Shown piece after piece: positions 36,106 through 45,300 of a stretch of DNA of 54,848 bases. The position numbers were made by a program, and so were the translations under genes. The stretch covers positions 1 through 54,848 of the forward strand of contig PDSD01000020.1 of assembly GCA_002748325.1 (NCBI GenBank). Direction: 5' to 3'. The stretch comes from Arachnia propionica (lineage in GTDB: Bacteria; Actinomycetota; Actinomycetes; Propionibacteriales; Propionibacteriaceae). The stretch's first letter is position 1, and each line of letters opens with the position of its first letter. Below the pieces are notes generated by a model. It ran no database searches, was not told the DNA's origin, and saw only the letters and a list, made by a program, of their open reading frames with translations.

Positions 36106-36111
36106 TAGCCC

Positions 36112-38310
36112 ATGACCTCCTGGCGAACCGACATTTACCGCGAACTGGCGCGGCGGTTGCCAGACGCCGTTGGCGCTAAGACCGCCGAGCGGCTCGCCGA
36201 GCTGGGGCTGCACACCGTCGGTGACCTGATCTGGCATGTCCCGCGCCGGTACCTGGCGGGCACCGAGATGAGCGACTTCACCTCGCTGCGGGTCGGTGAC
36301 GAGGTGGCCGTGGTCGCCGAGATCGTGCGCACGCAGGTGCAGCATGGCCGCCGCACCCGGGTCGAAACCGTGCTGACCGACGGCCAGGCCAGGCTGCAGG
36401 CCACCTTTTTCGCCGCTAAGCAGTACCTCGCTGACTACTGGGCCCGCACCCTAGCCCCCGGCAGCCGAGGGATCTTCGTGGGCAAGGTGAGCGAGTTTCG
36501 GGGGCAGCTGCAATTGGCGCACCCAGACTTCGTCATCATCGACGGCCGAGGGCAGGTGACGGCGAAGAAGACCGAGCGGGCCGAGCAGCGCAAAGCGATG
36601 CAGCGGGCCGTGCAGCGGGCCACCATGGTCGGGCTATACCCGGCCTCGGCCAAGCTGCCCACCTGGACTATCGCCGAAACCATCGACCTGCTGCTGCCTG
36701 GGGTCACCGCGCTGGGCGATACGTTGCCCGACTGGGTCGTCGACGATGCGGGCGTGCTGCCGCTGCCGCAAGCGCTGACCGAGGTGCATCAGCCGGTTAC
36801 CGCCGCCGACGCGGAGCGGGGGATCGCGCGGCTGCGCTTCGACGAGGCCTTCGCGCTGCAGTTGTTGATGGCCAAGCGGCGCCGCGAGCTGGCGAGCGAA
36901 CGGGCAGTCGCCCGGGTGGCCCCTAGCGGGGGGATTGTGGCGGCCTTCGAGCAGGGCCTGCCGTTCGAGCTGACGGCGGGGCAGCGGCTGGTCTGCGAGC
37001 AACTGGTGGCCGAGCTGGGCAACCAGACCCCGATGCACCGGCTGCTACAAGGCGACGTCGGCTCCGGCAAAACCGTGGTGGCACTGTGGGCCATGCTTAC
37101 GGTGGTGGCCGCCGGCGGCCAGGCGGTGCTGCTCGCGCCCACCGAGGTGCTGGCCAAGCAGCACTACCAGAGTATCCTGCGGCTGCTGGGGGACTTGGGC
37201 ATGCCCGGCCTGCTGGGTCATCCCGATGCCGTGCGCGTCGAGCTGTTCACCGGCAGCGGATCCGCGCCCGCCAAGCGGGAGGCGCTGGCCGCGATGGCCA
37301 GCGGCGAGGCCGGGATCGTGATCGGCACCCACGCCCTGTTCGGCGAGCAGGTGAGCTTCGCCGACCTCGGGCTGATCGTCGTCGACGAGCAGCACCGATT
37401 CGGGGTCGAACAACGCGCGGCACTAAGCGGAAAAGCCGAGTCTCGGCCGCACCTGCTGGTCATGACGGCGACGCCGATCCCGCGTTCGCTGGCGATGACC
37501 GTATTCGGTGACCTGGCGACACTAGAGCTACGCGAACGCCCCGGCGGCCGGGCCGAGGTGCAAACGGTGCACGTGCCCACTGCGCAGCAGCCACAATGGT
37601 TGGATCGGGCCTGGCAGCGGATCCGCGAGGAGGTCGCCGAGGGCAGGCAGGCCTTCGTGGTGTGCCCGGCGATTAGCGAGTCCGAGGCGACGAGTACCGG
37701 CGAGGAGCCGGGGCTGACGGCGGTAACCGAGCTGTTGCCGCGGCTGGAACAGGGGCCGCTGGCGGGGCTGCGGCTTGCGATGGTGCACGGGAAGCAGCCC
37801 GTTGCCGAGCGTGACGAGGCCATGGCCAAGTTCGCGGCAGGCGAGGTTGACGTGCTGGTGGCAACCACCGTCATCGAGGTGGGCGTGGACGTTCCCAACG
37901 CGTCGGTAATGGTGATCATGGACGCGGATCGGTTCGGCATTGCGCAGCTGCATCAGCTGCGGGGCCGCATCGGGCGAGGCGAACATCCGGGGCTGTGCCT
38001 GCTGGTCTCGGCCGCCGAAGGCGATGCCGTGGCCCGGCTGGCTGCGCTGGTGGCCACCACCGATGGTTTCGAACTGGCCGAGAAGGATTTGGAGCTGCGC
38101 CGCGAAGGCGACGTGCTGGGGGCCAGCCAGTCCGGGGGGACATCGCTGAAACTGCTGCGCGTTCTCGCTGATGCCGAGGTCATTCACCGGGCCCGCGACC
38201 TGGCCGAGCAGGTACTCGCCGACCCCCGGGCCGCCGATGAGCCGCTGCTGGCCGACCTAGTGGCGAGCGTGGAGCGGCTGTCGGCCGAAGAGTGGCTGGC
38301 GAAGTCGTGA
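36112..38310 (+). CDS. recG: ATP-dependent DNA helicase RecG
   Basis: Remodels stalled replication forks and branched DNA. The 732-residue product has an N-terminal wedge/OB domain, Walker A GDVGSGKT (about residues 313-320), motif II VVDEQHRFG (about 422), MTATPIPRSLAM, and helicase motifs ending in QLHQLRGRIGRGEHPGLCLL. The ATG is fixed by the promoter 6 nt upstream. The stop overlaps rsmD (GTGA), starting a recG-rsmD-coaD unit typical of actinobacteria. The DUF1794/DAK genes often found upstream of recG in this phylum are absent; rpmB is directly upstream. Confidence 0.96.
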   Translation: MTSWRTDIYRELARRLPDAVGAKTAERLAELGLHTVGDLIWHVPRRYLAGTEMSDFTSLRVGDEVAVVAEIVRTQVQHGRRTRVETVLTDGQARLQATFFAAKQYLADYWARTLAPGSRGIFVGKVSEFRGQLQLAHPDFVIIDGRGQVTAKKTERAEQRKAMQRAVQRATMVGLYPASAKLPTWTIAETIDLLLPGVTALGDTLPDWVVDDAGVLPLPQALTEVHQPVTAADAERGIARLRFDEAFALQLLMAKRRRELASERAVARVAPSGGIVAAFEQGLPFELTAGQRLVCEQLVAELGNQTPMHRLLQGDVGSGKTVVALWAMLTVVAAGGQAVLLAPTEVLAKQHYQSILRLLGDLGMPGLLGHPDAVRVELFTGSGSAPAKREALAAMASGEAGIVIGTHALFGEQVSFADLGLIVVDEQHRFGVEQRAALSGKAESRPHLLVMTATPIPRSLAMTVFGDLATLELRERPGGRAEVQTVHVPTAQQPQWLDRAWQRIREEVAEGRQAFVVCPAISESEATSTGEEPGLTAVTELLPRLEQGPLAGLRLAMVHGKQPVAERDEAMAKFAAGEVDVLVATTVIEVGVDVPNASVMVIMDADRFGIAQLHQLRGRIGRGEHPGLCLLVSAAEGDAVARLAALVATTDGFELAEKDLELRREGDVLGASQSGGTSLKLLRVLADAEVIHRARDLAEQVLADPRAADEPLLADLVASVERLSAEEWLAKS

Positions 38311-38891
38311 CCAGGATAATTGCCGGCAGCGCCAAGTCGATCGCGTTGCGCATCCCAACCGGGACACAGACCAGGCCCACCACCGACCGGGTGCGCGAGG
38401 CCCTGTTCTCAGCGCTGGCGTCTTGGTTCTCGACCAGCGACCAGGCCGCCGAGCGGCAGCTCGCGGGCATCAGCGTGCTGGACCTATTCGCGGGCAGCGG
38501 TGCCATCGGCCTGGAGGCAGCCAGCCGCGGGGCAGCGCCGGTGGTGTGCGTCGAGCACAACCGGGCGGCGGCCGCGATGATCCGCAGCAACGCTGCCGCC
38601 GCTAAGTTGCAGGTGTCGGTGCGCGCCGAGCGGGCGGAGCGGATTCCGGGCAGCCTGGCCCAACCAGTGGACCTAGTGGTGGCCGACCCGCCGTATGACT
38701 ATCCCGGCGAACAGTTGGATCGCTTGATCGCCCAGCTGACCCCCGAACTGGCCCCGGCAGCGCTGGTTGTGCTGGAGCGATCCAGCCGGGACCCGGCCCC
38801 CAACTGGGGTCCCGAGTTCTCGGATCACTGGCATCGCCGCTACGGTGAAACCACGCTGTACTTCGCCACGACCGCTGAGGAGAACCAATGA
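38307..38891 (+). CDS. rsmD: 16S rRNA (guanine966-N2)-methyltransferase
   Basis: Methylates G966 of 16S rRNA. The 194-residue product has RIIAGSAKSIALRIPTG at the N-terminus, TRPTTDRVREALFSAL, the SAM motif VLDLFAGSGAIGLEAASRGA and the catalytic ADPPYDYP (about 125-132). The GTG at 38307 overlaps the recG stop and gives the standard N-terminus; an ATG 15 nt upstream lies inside recG and is less likely. It overlaps coaD by 4 bp. Confidence 0.93.
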   Translation: MTRIIAGSAKSIALRIPTGTQTRPTTDRVREALFSALASWFSTSDQAAERQLAGISVLDLFAGSGAIGLEAASRGAAPVVCVEHNRAAAAMIRSNAAAAKLQVSVRAERAERIPGSLAQPVDLVVADPPYDYPGEQLDRLIAQLTPELAPAALVVLERSSRDPAPNWGPEFSDHWHRRYGETTLYFATTAEENQ

Positions 38892-39361
38892 CGGTGCTTT
38901 GCCCAGGCTCATTCGACCCGATCACCCTCGGGCACTTGGACATCATCACCCGGGCACGCGACCTGTTCGGGCAAGTGCTGGTCGGGGTCGGCCGAAACTC
39001 CACCAAGAACTACCTGTTCGGGGCAGAACGCATTGACCTGGTGCGGGCATCAGTAGCAGACATGCCCGGAGTAGCAGTCGAAGCAATCGACGGCCTGCTA
39101 GTCGACTTTTGCGCCGAACGCGGTATCACCACGGTAGTCAAGGGAATGCGGTTCGGCGCCGACTTCGATTTTGAGCTGCAGATGGCCCACATGAACCGCG
39201 ACCTTGGCCCGATCGAGACGGTGCTGCTGCCCGCCGCCGCAGAGCACGTCACGCTCTCCAGCACCATGCTGCGCGAAGTCATCCGGCTGGGCGGCGACGT
39301 GTCGGCCTACGTGCCCGAGGCGGTGGCGGCGAAACTCAAGGCTGGCCCGCTCGGGCGGTGA
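38888..39361 (+). CDS. coaD: phosphopantetheine adenylyltransferase
   Basis: The penultimate step of coenzyme A synthesis, joining 4'-phosphopantetheine and AMP. The 157-residue product has CPGSFDPITLGHLDII with the nucleotidyltransferase TxGH, the KGMRFGADFDFELQMAHMNR region and the C-terminal VTLSSTMLREV. An AGGAG-like site lies in the rsmD end. The three-gene unit ends here, and a promoter follows for the next operon. Confidence 0.96.
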   Translation: MTVLCPGSFDPITLGHLDIITRARDLFGQVLVGVGRNSTKNYLFGAERIDLVRASVADMPGVAVEAIDGLLVDFCAERGITTVVKGMRFGADFDFELQMAHMNRDLGPIETVLLPAAAEHVTLSSTMLREVIRLGGDVSAYVPEAVAAKLKAGPLGR

Positions 39362-39374
39362 GGCTAACCACGAT

Positions 39375-39403
39375 TTGGTAGTGGCCCAGGGCTCAGGTAG
39401 CCT
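39375..39403 (+). promoter_or_regulatory. promoter of the DUF177-rpmF-rnc operon
   Basis: TTGGTA (39375-39380) and TAGCCT (39398-39403) are 17 nt apart, about 49 nt upstream of the DUF177 start. Confidence 0.55.
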
Positions 39404-39451
39404 TGGGTGTTGGTCATGACGAGGTCGTGGTCTACTTGCGAAGGGAACATC

Positions 39452-39997
39452 ATGCAGCCCGGACACTCCATAGATCGCCGCTCGCCCCTAGTCGTCGACG
39501 TGAAAGAGTTGGCTCGGGTCAAGCTGCGGGAGTTGGGCGATGAAGTACCAGCGCCGGTTGACTTCGGCATCGACGTGATCAAAGTGCCGCAAGGCTCGCC
39601 GCTTGACTTGGATCTCCGGTTGGAGGCCGTGGTCGAGGGGGTGCTGGTATCGGGGAAGATCGGCGCGACTGTTCAAGGACAGTGCGTCCGGTGCCTGACG
39701 GAACTGGAACGACACGAGTCATTCGAGGTACAGGAGTTGTACTTCTATCCTGGCCACAACCAGGAGGAGGACGAACTGCTGGTCGTCGAGGACATGGTTG
39801 ATCTGCAGCCCGCCATCCGCGATGCCGTGGTACTTGAGCTGCCGTTCGCCCCGGTTTGTCGGGAGGATTGTCGCGGGTTGTGCCCCGAGTGCGGGGCCGA
39901 TCTGAACGACGATCCCGAGCACAACCACGGGCAACGAGTCGATCCCAGATGGGAACGGCTGGCCGAATTGAACGTCGATGACCAGGTGGATCGCTAG
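39452..39997 (+). CDS. YceD/DUF177 family protein, rRNA accumulation factor-like
   Basis: The 181-residue product has the family core: GQCVRCLTELERHESFEVQELYF with paired cysteines, and the C-terminal LPFAPVCREDCRGLCPECGADLN motif. The cysteines probably bind zinc. Proteins of this family almost always precede rpmF and have been linked to 23S rRNA accumulation in plants and bacteria. The ATG at 39452 is preferred because GAAGGGA lies upstream; the frame stays open to 39407. It is followed by rpmF after 25 nt. Confidence 0.88.
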   Translation: MQPGHSIDRRSPLVVDVKELARVKLRELGDEVPAPVDFGIDVIKVPQGSPLDLDLRLEAVVEGVLVSGKIGATVQGQCVRCLTELERHESFEVQELYFYPGHNQEEDELLVVEDMVDLQPAIRDAVVLELPFAPVCREDCRGLCPECGADLNDDPEHNHGQRVDPRWERLAELNVDDQVDR

Positions 39998-40022
39998 ATC
40001 CGCGTAGAGCAAGGAGAAGATC

Positions 40023-40214
40023 GTGGCCGTTCCGAAGCGGAGAATGTCGCGTAGCAACACCCGCAGCCGCCGCTCGCAGTGGAAGACCAGCGCGGTCGCC
40101 ACCGTCGTGTGCGCGAACCCGGCGTGTCGCGAGCCGCACCTGCCTCACACCGCCTGCCCAGGCTGTGGGCAGTACGGTCCCAAGGGTGCCCGCCGCCCCG
40201 TCCTCGACGTTTAA
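40023..40214 (+). CDS. rpmF: 50S ribosomal protein L32
   Basis: A 63-residue large-subunit protein beginning with the family hallmark [19 protein letters not shown]. Four cysteines (CANPAC and CPGC) form a likely zinc site. The GTG start has AAGGAG upstream. The stop codon lies inside a small hairpin just before rnc. Confidence 0.95.
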   Translation: MAVPKRRMSRSNTRSRRSQWKTSAVATVVCANPACREPHLPHTACPGCGQYGPKGARRPVLDV

Positions 40215-40237
40215 CACGTCGAACCCGCGACGCGGGT
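40205..40237 (+). promoter_or_regulatory. tandem hairpins at the rpmF-rnc junction
   Basis: CGACGT (40205-40210) pairs with ACGTCG (40216-40221), and ACCCGCG (40223-40229) is directly followed by its complement CGCGGGT (40231-40237). The first contains the rpmF stop and the second covers the rnc GTG. They may tune rnc translation or be a processing site; this is inference only. Confidence 0.35.
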
Positions 40238-40925
40238 GAACCACATTCAGACCCATCTAGATCAGCTGGGCGTCAGCATCGACGCTCAGCTTTTCGGCGT
40301 TGCCATGACGCATCGCTCATACGCGTTTGAAAACGAGGGCAACGAACACAACGAGCGGCTGGAGTTTCTAGGTGACGCCGTGCTGCAGATCGTCATCACC
40401 CAGCACCTATTTACTACCTTCCCCGACTCCACCGAAGGCCAACTCGCCACGATGCGGGCGTCCCTGGTGAACACCCGGGCCCTGGCGGCAGCGGCGCGCA
40501 CCGCAGGCTTGGGGCCGCTGATCCGGCTAGGCCGCGGCGAGATCGCTACCGGCGGCGCCGACAAAGATTCGATCCTCGCCGACACCACGGAGGCCTTGAT
40601 CGGCGCGGCCTACGTCAGCACAGACCTGGCCGCAGCTGCCCGGCTAGTGCACTGGCTGCTGGCCGATCAAATCGCGGCGGTCGGCGCCCGCAACGACTAC
40701 ACCGACGCCAAGACCGCGCTGCAGGAGTATTGCGCCGAGCGCGACTGGCCTCGTCCAACCTACGAGGTGATCGGTTCCGGCCCGGATCATCAGCGCAGCT
40801 TCACCGCCGTGGTCATCGTCAACGAGCAGCAGCTTGGCAAGGCCGAGGCGAGCAGCAAGAAACGGGCCGAACAGGCCGCGGCCCGACAAGCCTGGGAAGT
40901 GTTGCAGGACGGTGCTGATGCCTGA
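40236..40925 (+). CDS. rnc: ribonuclease III
   Basis: A double-strand-specific RNase for rRNA and mRNA processing. The 229-residue product has the nuclease signature NERLEFLGDAVLQIVI (about residues 39-54) with the catalytic acidic residues, ADTTEALIGAAYV, and a C-terminal dsRNA-binding domain (from DAKTALQEYCAERDW to KKRAEQAAARQAWEVL). The start is the GTG at 40236, partly buried in a hairpin. It overlaps mutM by 8 nt. The rpmF-rnc-mutM order is standard. Confidence 0.95.
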   Translation: MNHIQTHLDQLGVSIDAQLFGVAMTHRSYAFENEGNEHNERLEFLGDAVLQIVITQHLFTTFPDSTEGQLATMRASLVNTRALAAAARTAGLGPLIRLGRGEIATGGADKDSILADTTEALIGAAYVSTDLAAAARLVHWLLADQIAAVGARNDYTDAKTALQEYCAERDWPRPTYEVIGSGPDHQRSFTAVVIVNEQQLGKAEASSKKRAEQAAARQAWEVLQDGADA

Positions 40926-41757
40926 ACTACCCGAGGTAGAGAGCGTACGCATCGGGGTAGCAAGCCATGTCGCAGGCCGCGCCATCGTCCGCACCGACGT
41001 CCTGCATCCGCGGGCGATTCGCCGTCACGAGGCTGGGGTCGACTCCTTCCGCGCGGGCAGCGAACAGCGGCGAGTCGACGCCGTCAGGCGCAAGGGCAAA
41101 TACCTTTGGCTGGCGATGGGAACTGACGCGCTGCTGATACACCTCGGGATGAGCGGCCAGCTGCGGATCCACCGCCCACAGGATGTCCGCCACCACCACA
41201 CCCGGATCGTGTTCGATCTCGACAACGAAACTCAGCTGCGGTTCGTCGATCAACGGACCTTCGGCGGCATGCAAATCGTCGAAGGCGGTGCCGAGGACCC
41301 GGTGCCGCACATCGCCCTAGACCCGTTCCACCCGGACTATTCCGAGGCGGTGGCCGCGGAACGACTGCGCCAGCGAAAAACCGGCGTCAAGCGAGCGCTA
41401 CTCGACCAGAAACTGGTCTCGGGCATCGGCAACATCTATGCCGACGAGGCGCTCTGGCGGGCCAAGTTGCATTACGACTATCCCTGCGACCGGCTTAGCC
41501 AACAGCAAGCAGTGCAGCTGTTGGCCGAGACGAAGCAGGTCATGACGGCGGCGCTGGCGGCCGGCGGCACCTCGTTCGACGCGCTTTACGTAAATGTCAA
41601 CGGCGATTCCGGCTACTTCGGGCGGGACCTCAACGTCTACGGGCGGGTCGATCGGCCGTGCCACCGTTGCGGCACGACCATCGTGCGCCGCCGATTCACC
41701 AATCGCAGCAGCTATCTGTGCCCTCGTTGCCAGCCGAGGCCAAGGCGGCGGCGATGA
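40918..41757 (+). CDS. mutM: formamidopyrimidine-DNA glycosylase
   Basis: Excises oxidised purines such as 8-oxoguanine and nicks the abasic site. The 279-residue product begins PELPEVESVR with catalytic Pro2 and Glu3, has RRKGKYLWLAM with the conserved Lys, GIGNIYADEALWRA, and ends with the zinc finger CHRC...CPRC. The start at 40918 is fixed by the need for Pro at position 2; the longer frame inside rnc is rejected. It overlaps the next gene by 4 bp (ATGA). Confidence 0.96.
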   Translation: MPELPEVESVRIGVASHVAGRAIVRTDVLHPRAIRRHEAGVDSFRAGSEQRRVDAVRRKGKYLWLAMGTDALLIHLGMSGQLRIHRPQDVRHHHTRIVFDLDNETQLRFVDQRTFGGMQIVEGGAEDPVPHIALDPFHPDYSEAVAAERLRQRKTGVKRALLDQKLVSGIGNIYADEALWRAKLHYDYPCDRLSQQQAVQLLAETKQVMTAALAAGGTSFDALYVNVNGDSGYFGRDLNVYGRVDRPCHRCGTTIVRRRFTNRSSYLCPRCQPRPRRRR

Positions 41758-42305
41758 CGACGGCTCAGCGAAAACGCCCCGGCAGTTGGGCCCAGCTGCT
41801 GCGGTTCGGCGTCGTTGGCGGGCTGGGAGTCTTCGTCAACATGGCCACCCTGGTGCTGGAAAAGGTGTTGTTCCCGCTGCTTTGGTCCTCGGCCGATCCC
41901 GAGGGCGTCTGGTACGACCTGCCGTTCACCGATTACAACATCCGGTGGTATCACGTCATGGTGATGGGGGCGTTCTTGGTGGCGAACCTATTCAACTTCC
42001 AACTGAACCGCTGGTGGACGTTCCAATCCCAGCGGCGCGCGGCGTGGTGGAGCGAGTATCTGCCGTTTCTGCTAGTCGGGTTGGTGGCCCTCGGCTTCGG
42101 CCAAATCGTCATCACCGCCTTGATGCACGCCCACTCGCCGATAGCGCTGCCGCCTACGGTGTTTGATAACTCAACCTGGTGGCGTACCCGCGTTTATTGG
42201 GCAAACCTGATTATGATCGCCATCACGGTGCCAATTAGCTTCTTGCTAAACAAATACTGGACCTTCAAGAGCGTATTGGCCGTTACCAATGAGGAGGTGG
42301 ACTGA
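41754..42305 (+). CDS. GtrA-family membrane protein
   Basis: The 183-residue product has about four membrane segments and the GtrA signature elements: LLRFGVVGGLGVFVN in the first segment, the LVANLFNFQLNRWWTF motif, and the near-repeat FLLNKYWTFK at the end. GtrA-like proteins are thought to help flip or position polyprenyl-linked sugars for cell-wall or O-antigen glycosylation. The partner transferase is not in this window. It begins inside the mutM stop and ends 2 nt before smc; a membrane protein between mutM and smc is unusual. Confidence 0.85.
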   Translation: MTTAQRKRPGSWAQLLRFGVVGGLGVFVNMATLVLEKVLFPLLWSSADPEGVWYDLPFTDYNIRWYHVMVMGAFLVANLFNFQLNRWWTFQSQRRAAWWSEYLPFLLVGLVALGFGQIVITALMHAHSPIALPPTVFDNSTWWRTRVYWANLIMIAITVPISFLLNKYWTFKSVLAVTNEEVD

Positions 42306-42307
42306 CG

Positions 42308-45300
42308 GTGCACTTGAAACAGCTCACGCTGCGTGGTTTCAAATCGTTCGCCTCGGCCACCACTTTCAATTTCGAGCCGGGGATCACCTGTGTGGTCGGC
42401 CCGAACGGGTCGGGCAAGTCCAATGTGGTCGACGCCCTGGCCTGGGTGATGGGCGAACAGGGCGCCAAGAGCCTGCGGGGCGGTGCGATGGCCGACGTCA
42501 TCTTCGCTGGCACCACGAAGCGGGCTCCGCTGGGCCGCGCCGAGGTTGAGCTGACCATCGACAACACCGATGGGGCGTTGCCCATCGAGTACGCCGAGGT
42601 CACCATCACCCGCACGATGTTTCGCAGCGGCGGCTCGGAGTACGCCATCAACGGCACGCCCGCCCGCCTGCTCGATGTCCAGGAGTTATTGAGTGACTCA
42701 GGTATCGGCCGAGAGATGCACGTCATCGTCGGCCAGGGCCAGCTTGATGCGATCCTGCAGGCCACACCGGAGAGCCGCCGCGGCTTCATAGAGGAGGCAG
42801 CCGGGGTACTGAAACACCGCAAGCGCAAGGAAAAAGCGCTGCGGAAACTGGAGGCGACCAAGGCCAACCTGGATCGGCTCACTGATCTGATCGAAGAGCT
42901 ATCCCGCCAACTCAAACCATTGGGCCGCCAGGCCGAAACCGCCCGCCGGGCGGCCGTCATCCAGGCCGAGGTGCGCGACGCAAAGGCCCGCCTATTGGCC
43001 GACGAGTTCGTCTCTGCCCAAGCCGAACTGGCCGCCGACTTGGCCGACGAACAAGCGATAGCTTCCGCGAAAGCCCAGGCCGAAGCCATGGTGCAGGAAA
43101 CCGCCGCTGCCGAAACCGCAGCAGAGGAACAACTGCGACAGGCCGGGACAAACTTCGAGCAGGCGCAGGCCCACTGGTACGGGCTGGCCGGGTTGCGCGA
43201 GCGGGTCGCTAGCACCATGTCGGTAGCCAATGAGCGAGCCAGGATGGGGGAGAGCCAACCAGAGTTGGGTTTCTCCGGCCGCGACCCGGAGGCACTGGAG
43301 CAGGAGGCGGGCGAGATTCGGCGGCGGGAAGCCGAGTTGAGCCAGCAGATCCAGCAGGCCTCCGAGGCATTGACCGACGCCACGCTGCACCGCAACGGGG
43401 TCGAAGCCCGCAACAGCGCCGCCGAGCAAACCTACGCGGCCGCGCTACTGGCCGTCGCTGACCGACGCGAGGGCATGGCCCGGTTGACTGGCAAGGTCAA
43501 CTCGATCAAGTCCCGCCTGGAGGCATCCGGGGAGGAGGTCGCCAGGCTTGAGCGCCGCCGCGCAGAGGCGCTCGCCCGAGCAGAACAGGCCGAGCAGAAC
43601 TGCCGAGAGGAAGAAGCGGCCCTAGCCGACCTCGGGGCAACCGAATCCGACCTAGACCAAGTTTTTGAGCAGGCCCAAGCCCTCGTGGGAAAACGAGAGG
43701 CGGAGCTGGCCGAACTGCGGGAGACCGAGACCGAGCTGGCCAACCAGCAGGCGGCGTTGCTGGCCAGGGTGGAAGCCCTGCAATTGGCGGGTCAGCGCAA
43801 GGACGGCACCCAGGGGCTGCTGGATGCTGGCCGCAGCGGGGTCGTCGGCAGGCTGGCGGACCAGCTGAGCGTGCATTCGGGCTATGAGGCGGCGGTGGCG
43901 GCCGCGCTAGGCCCCCTCGCTGACGCCGTCGTGGTAACCGGGTTGGGTCCGGCCCTGAATTGCCTGGAATACCTGAGTGCTGAGGAACTCGGTTGGGCGG
44001 GCATCGTGGTGCAGACCGACTCGGCTACTGAGGTGTCGTCGGACTGCCTGCTGCAGCACGTCACCGCCCCCGCCGGGGTACAGGCAGCCTTGACGCGCAT
44101 GCTGGGGAATCATGTGGTGGTCGACGACCTGGCGGCCGCCAAGAAACTGGTTGCCAGCAAGCCAGCGACCATCGCGGTTACCCGAGCCGGCGAGGTCATC
44201 TCCGCCTGGCGGGTCGAGGGCGGCGGCGCCTCGGGACAGTCACTGCTCGAACTGGCGGCCGCGCAGGCAAAGGCCGAGCAGGAGCTCGCCGAGGCGTCAA
44301 CACAACTTGAACAGACCAGTAAGCGCGGCCAGGAGGCCGGCGAAAACCTAGCGAAGGCCCAAGAAGCAGCTGAAGCGGCCCTGGCCAAGCTGCACGTCTC
44401 CGACGCCGAGTTGGCGGCCGTGGCTGATCGGATGAGCCAGCTCAAGCAGGCCCAGTCCGGGGCAGCCCGCGAGGCCGAGCGGCTCGGCGAGGCCATCGCC
44501 GCCGCGCAGCAAACCAGAGAACAAGACGAAACCAAGCTGGGCGAGTTGCAGGCCCGGCTGGCAGCGGCCAGCGACGAAGAGGCCACCGACCCCGATCCCA
44601 CCGAGCGAGACGAGACCGCCCAGGAAGCTCGCCAAGCCAGGCAGGCTGAGATGGAGGCGCGGTTGGCGCTGCGCACCCTAGAAGAACAGGCCAAGGCCCT
44701 GGCTGGCCGCGCGGAGGGACTCGTCCGGGCAGCCAGCAACGAACGAGCGGCGCGCCAGCAGGCCGAGGCGAAGGCCCGGCGGCTACGGCAAGAAGCCGAA
44801 GTCGCCGAGGTCGTCGTGGTGGCGGCGACGAGGCTGGCAGAGCTAGTCGATGCCGCCAAGCAGCGTGCCAGCGACGAGCGGGATCGGGCGGAGCAGGCCC
44901 GCCGTGAGGCCGAGGCCGATGTTGTTGCCAAGCGACACGCCGCCCGGGCCGCGATGACCCGCCTGGACGAACTGATGCGTGGCGCGCATCGCGACGAACT
45001 GGTGCGGATTCAGCACCAGATGCGGATCGAGCAGCTGACGGAAAAGGCACTGACCGAATTGGGGCTAGAGCCAGATCAACTGGTGGCCGATTACGGCCCC
45101 GAGCAGCTGGTGCCCATTATCACCAATCCCGACGGTTCCGCCCTGGGTGAGGACGACCCGCAGCCCGAGCCGGTGCCATTCGACCGGGCCGAGCAGGCCA
45201 AGCGGCTGCGCCGGGCGGAACGCAACTTGTCGGTGCTGGGGCGGATCAACCCGTTGGCGTTGGAAGAATACGACGCGATGAAGACCCGGCATGGCTTCTT

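Noticed and set aside
40834..40917. Upstream in-frame start for mutM inside rnc
   Set aside because: The enzyme needs Pro2 after Met removal, which only the ATG at 40918 provides.
42283..43413. Long minus-strand frame opposite the first part of smc
   Set aside because: Ser/Arg/Ala-rich translation typical of the reverse strand of a coiled-coil gene in GC-rich DNA.
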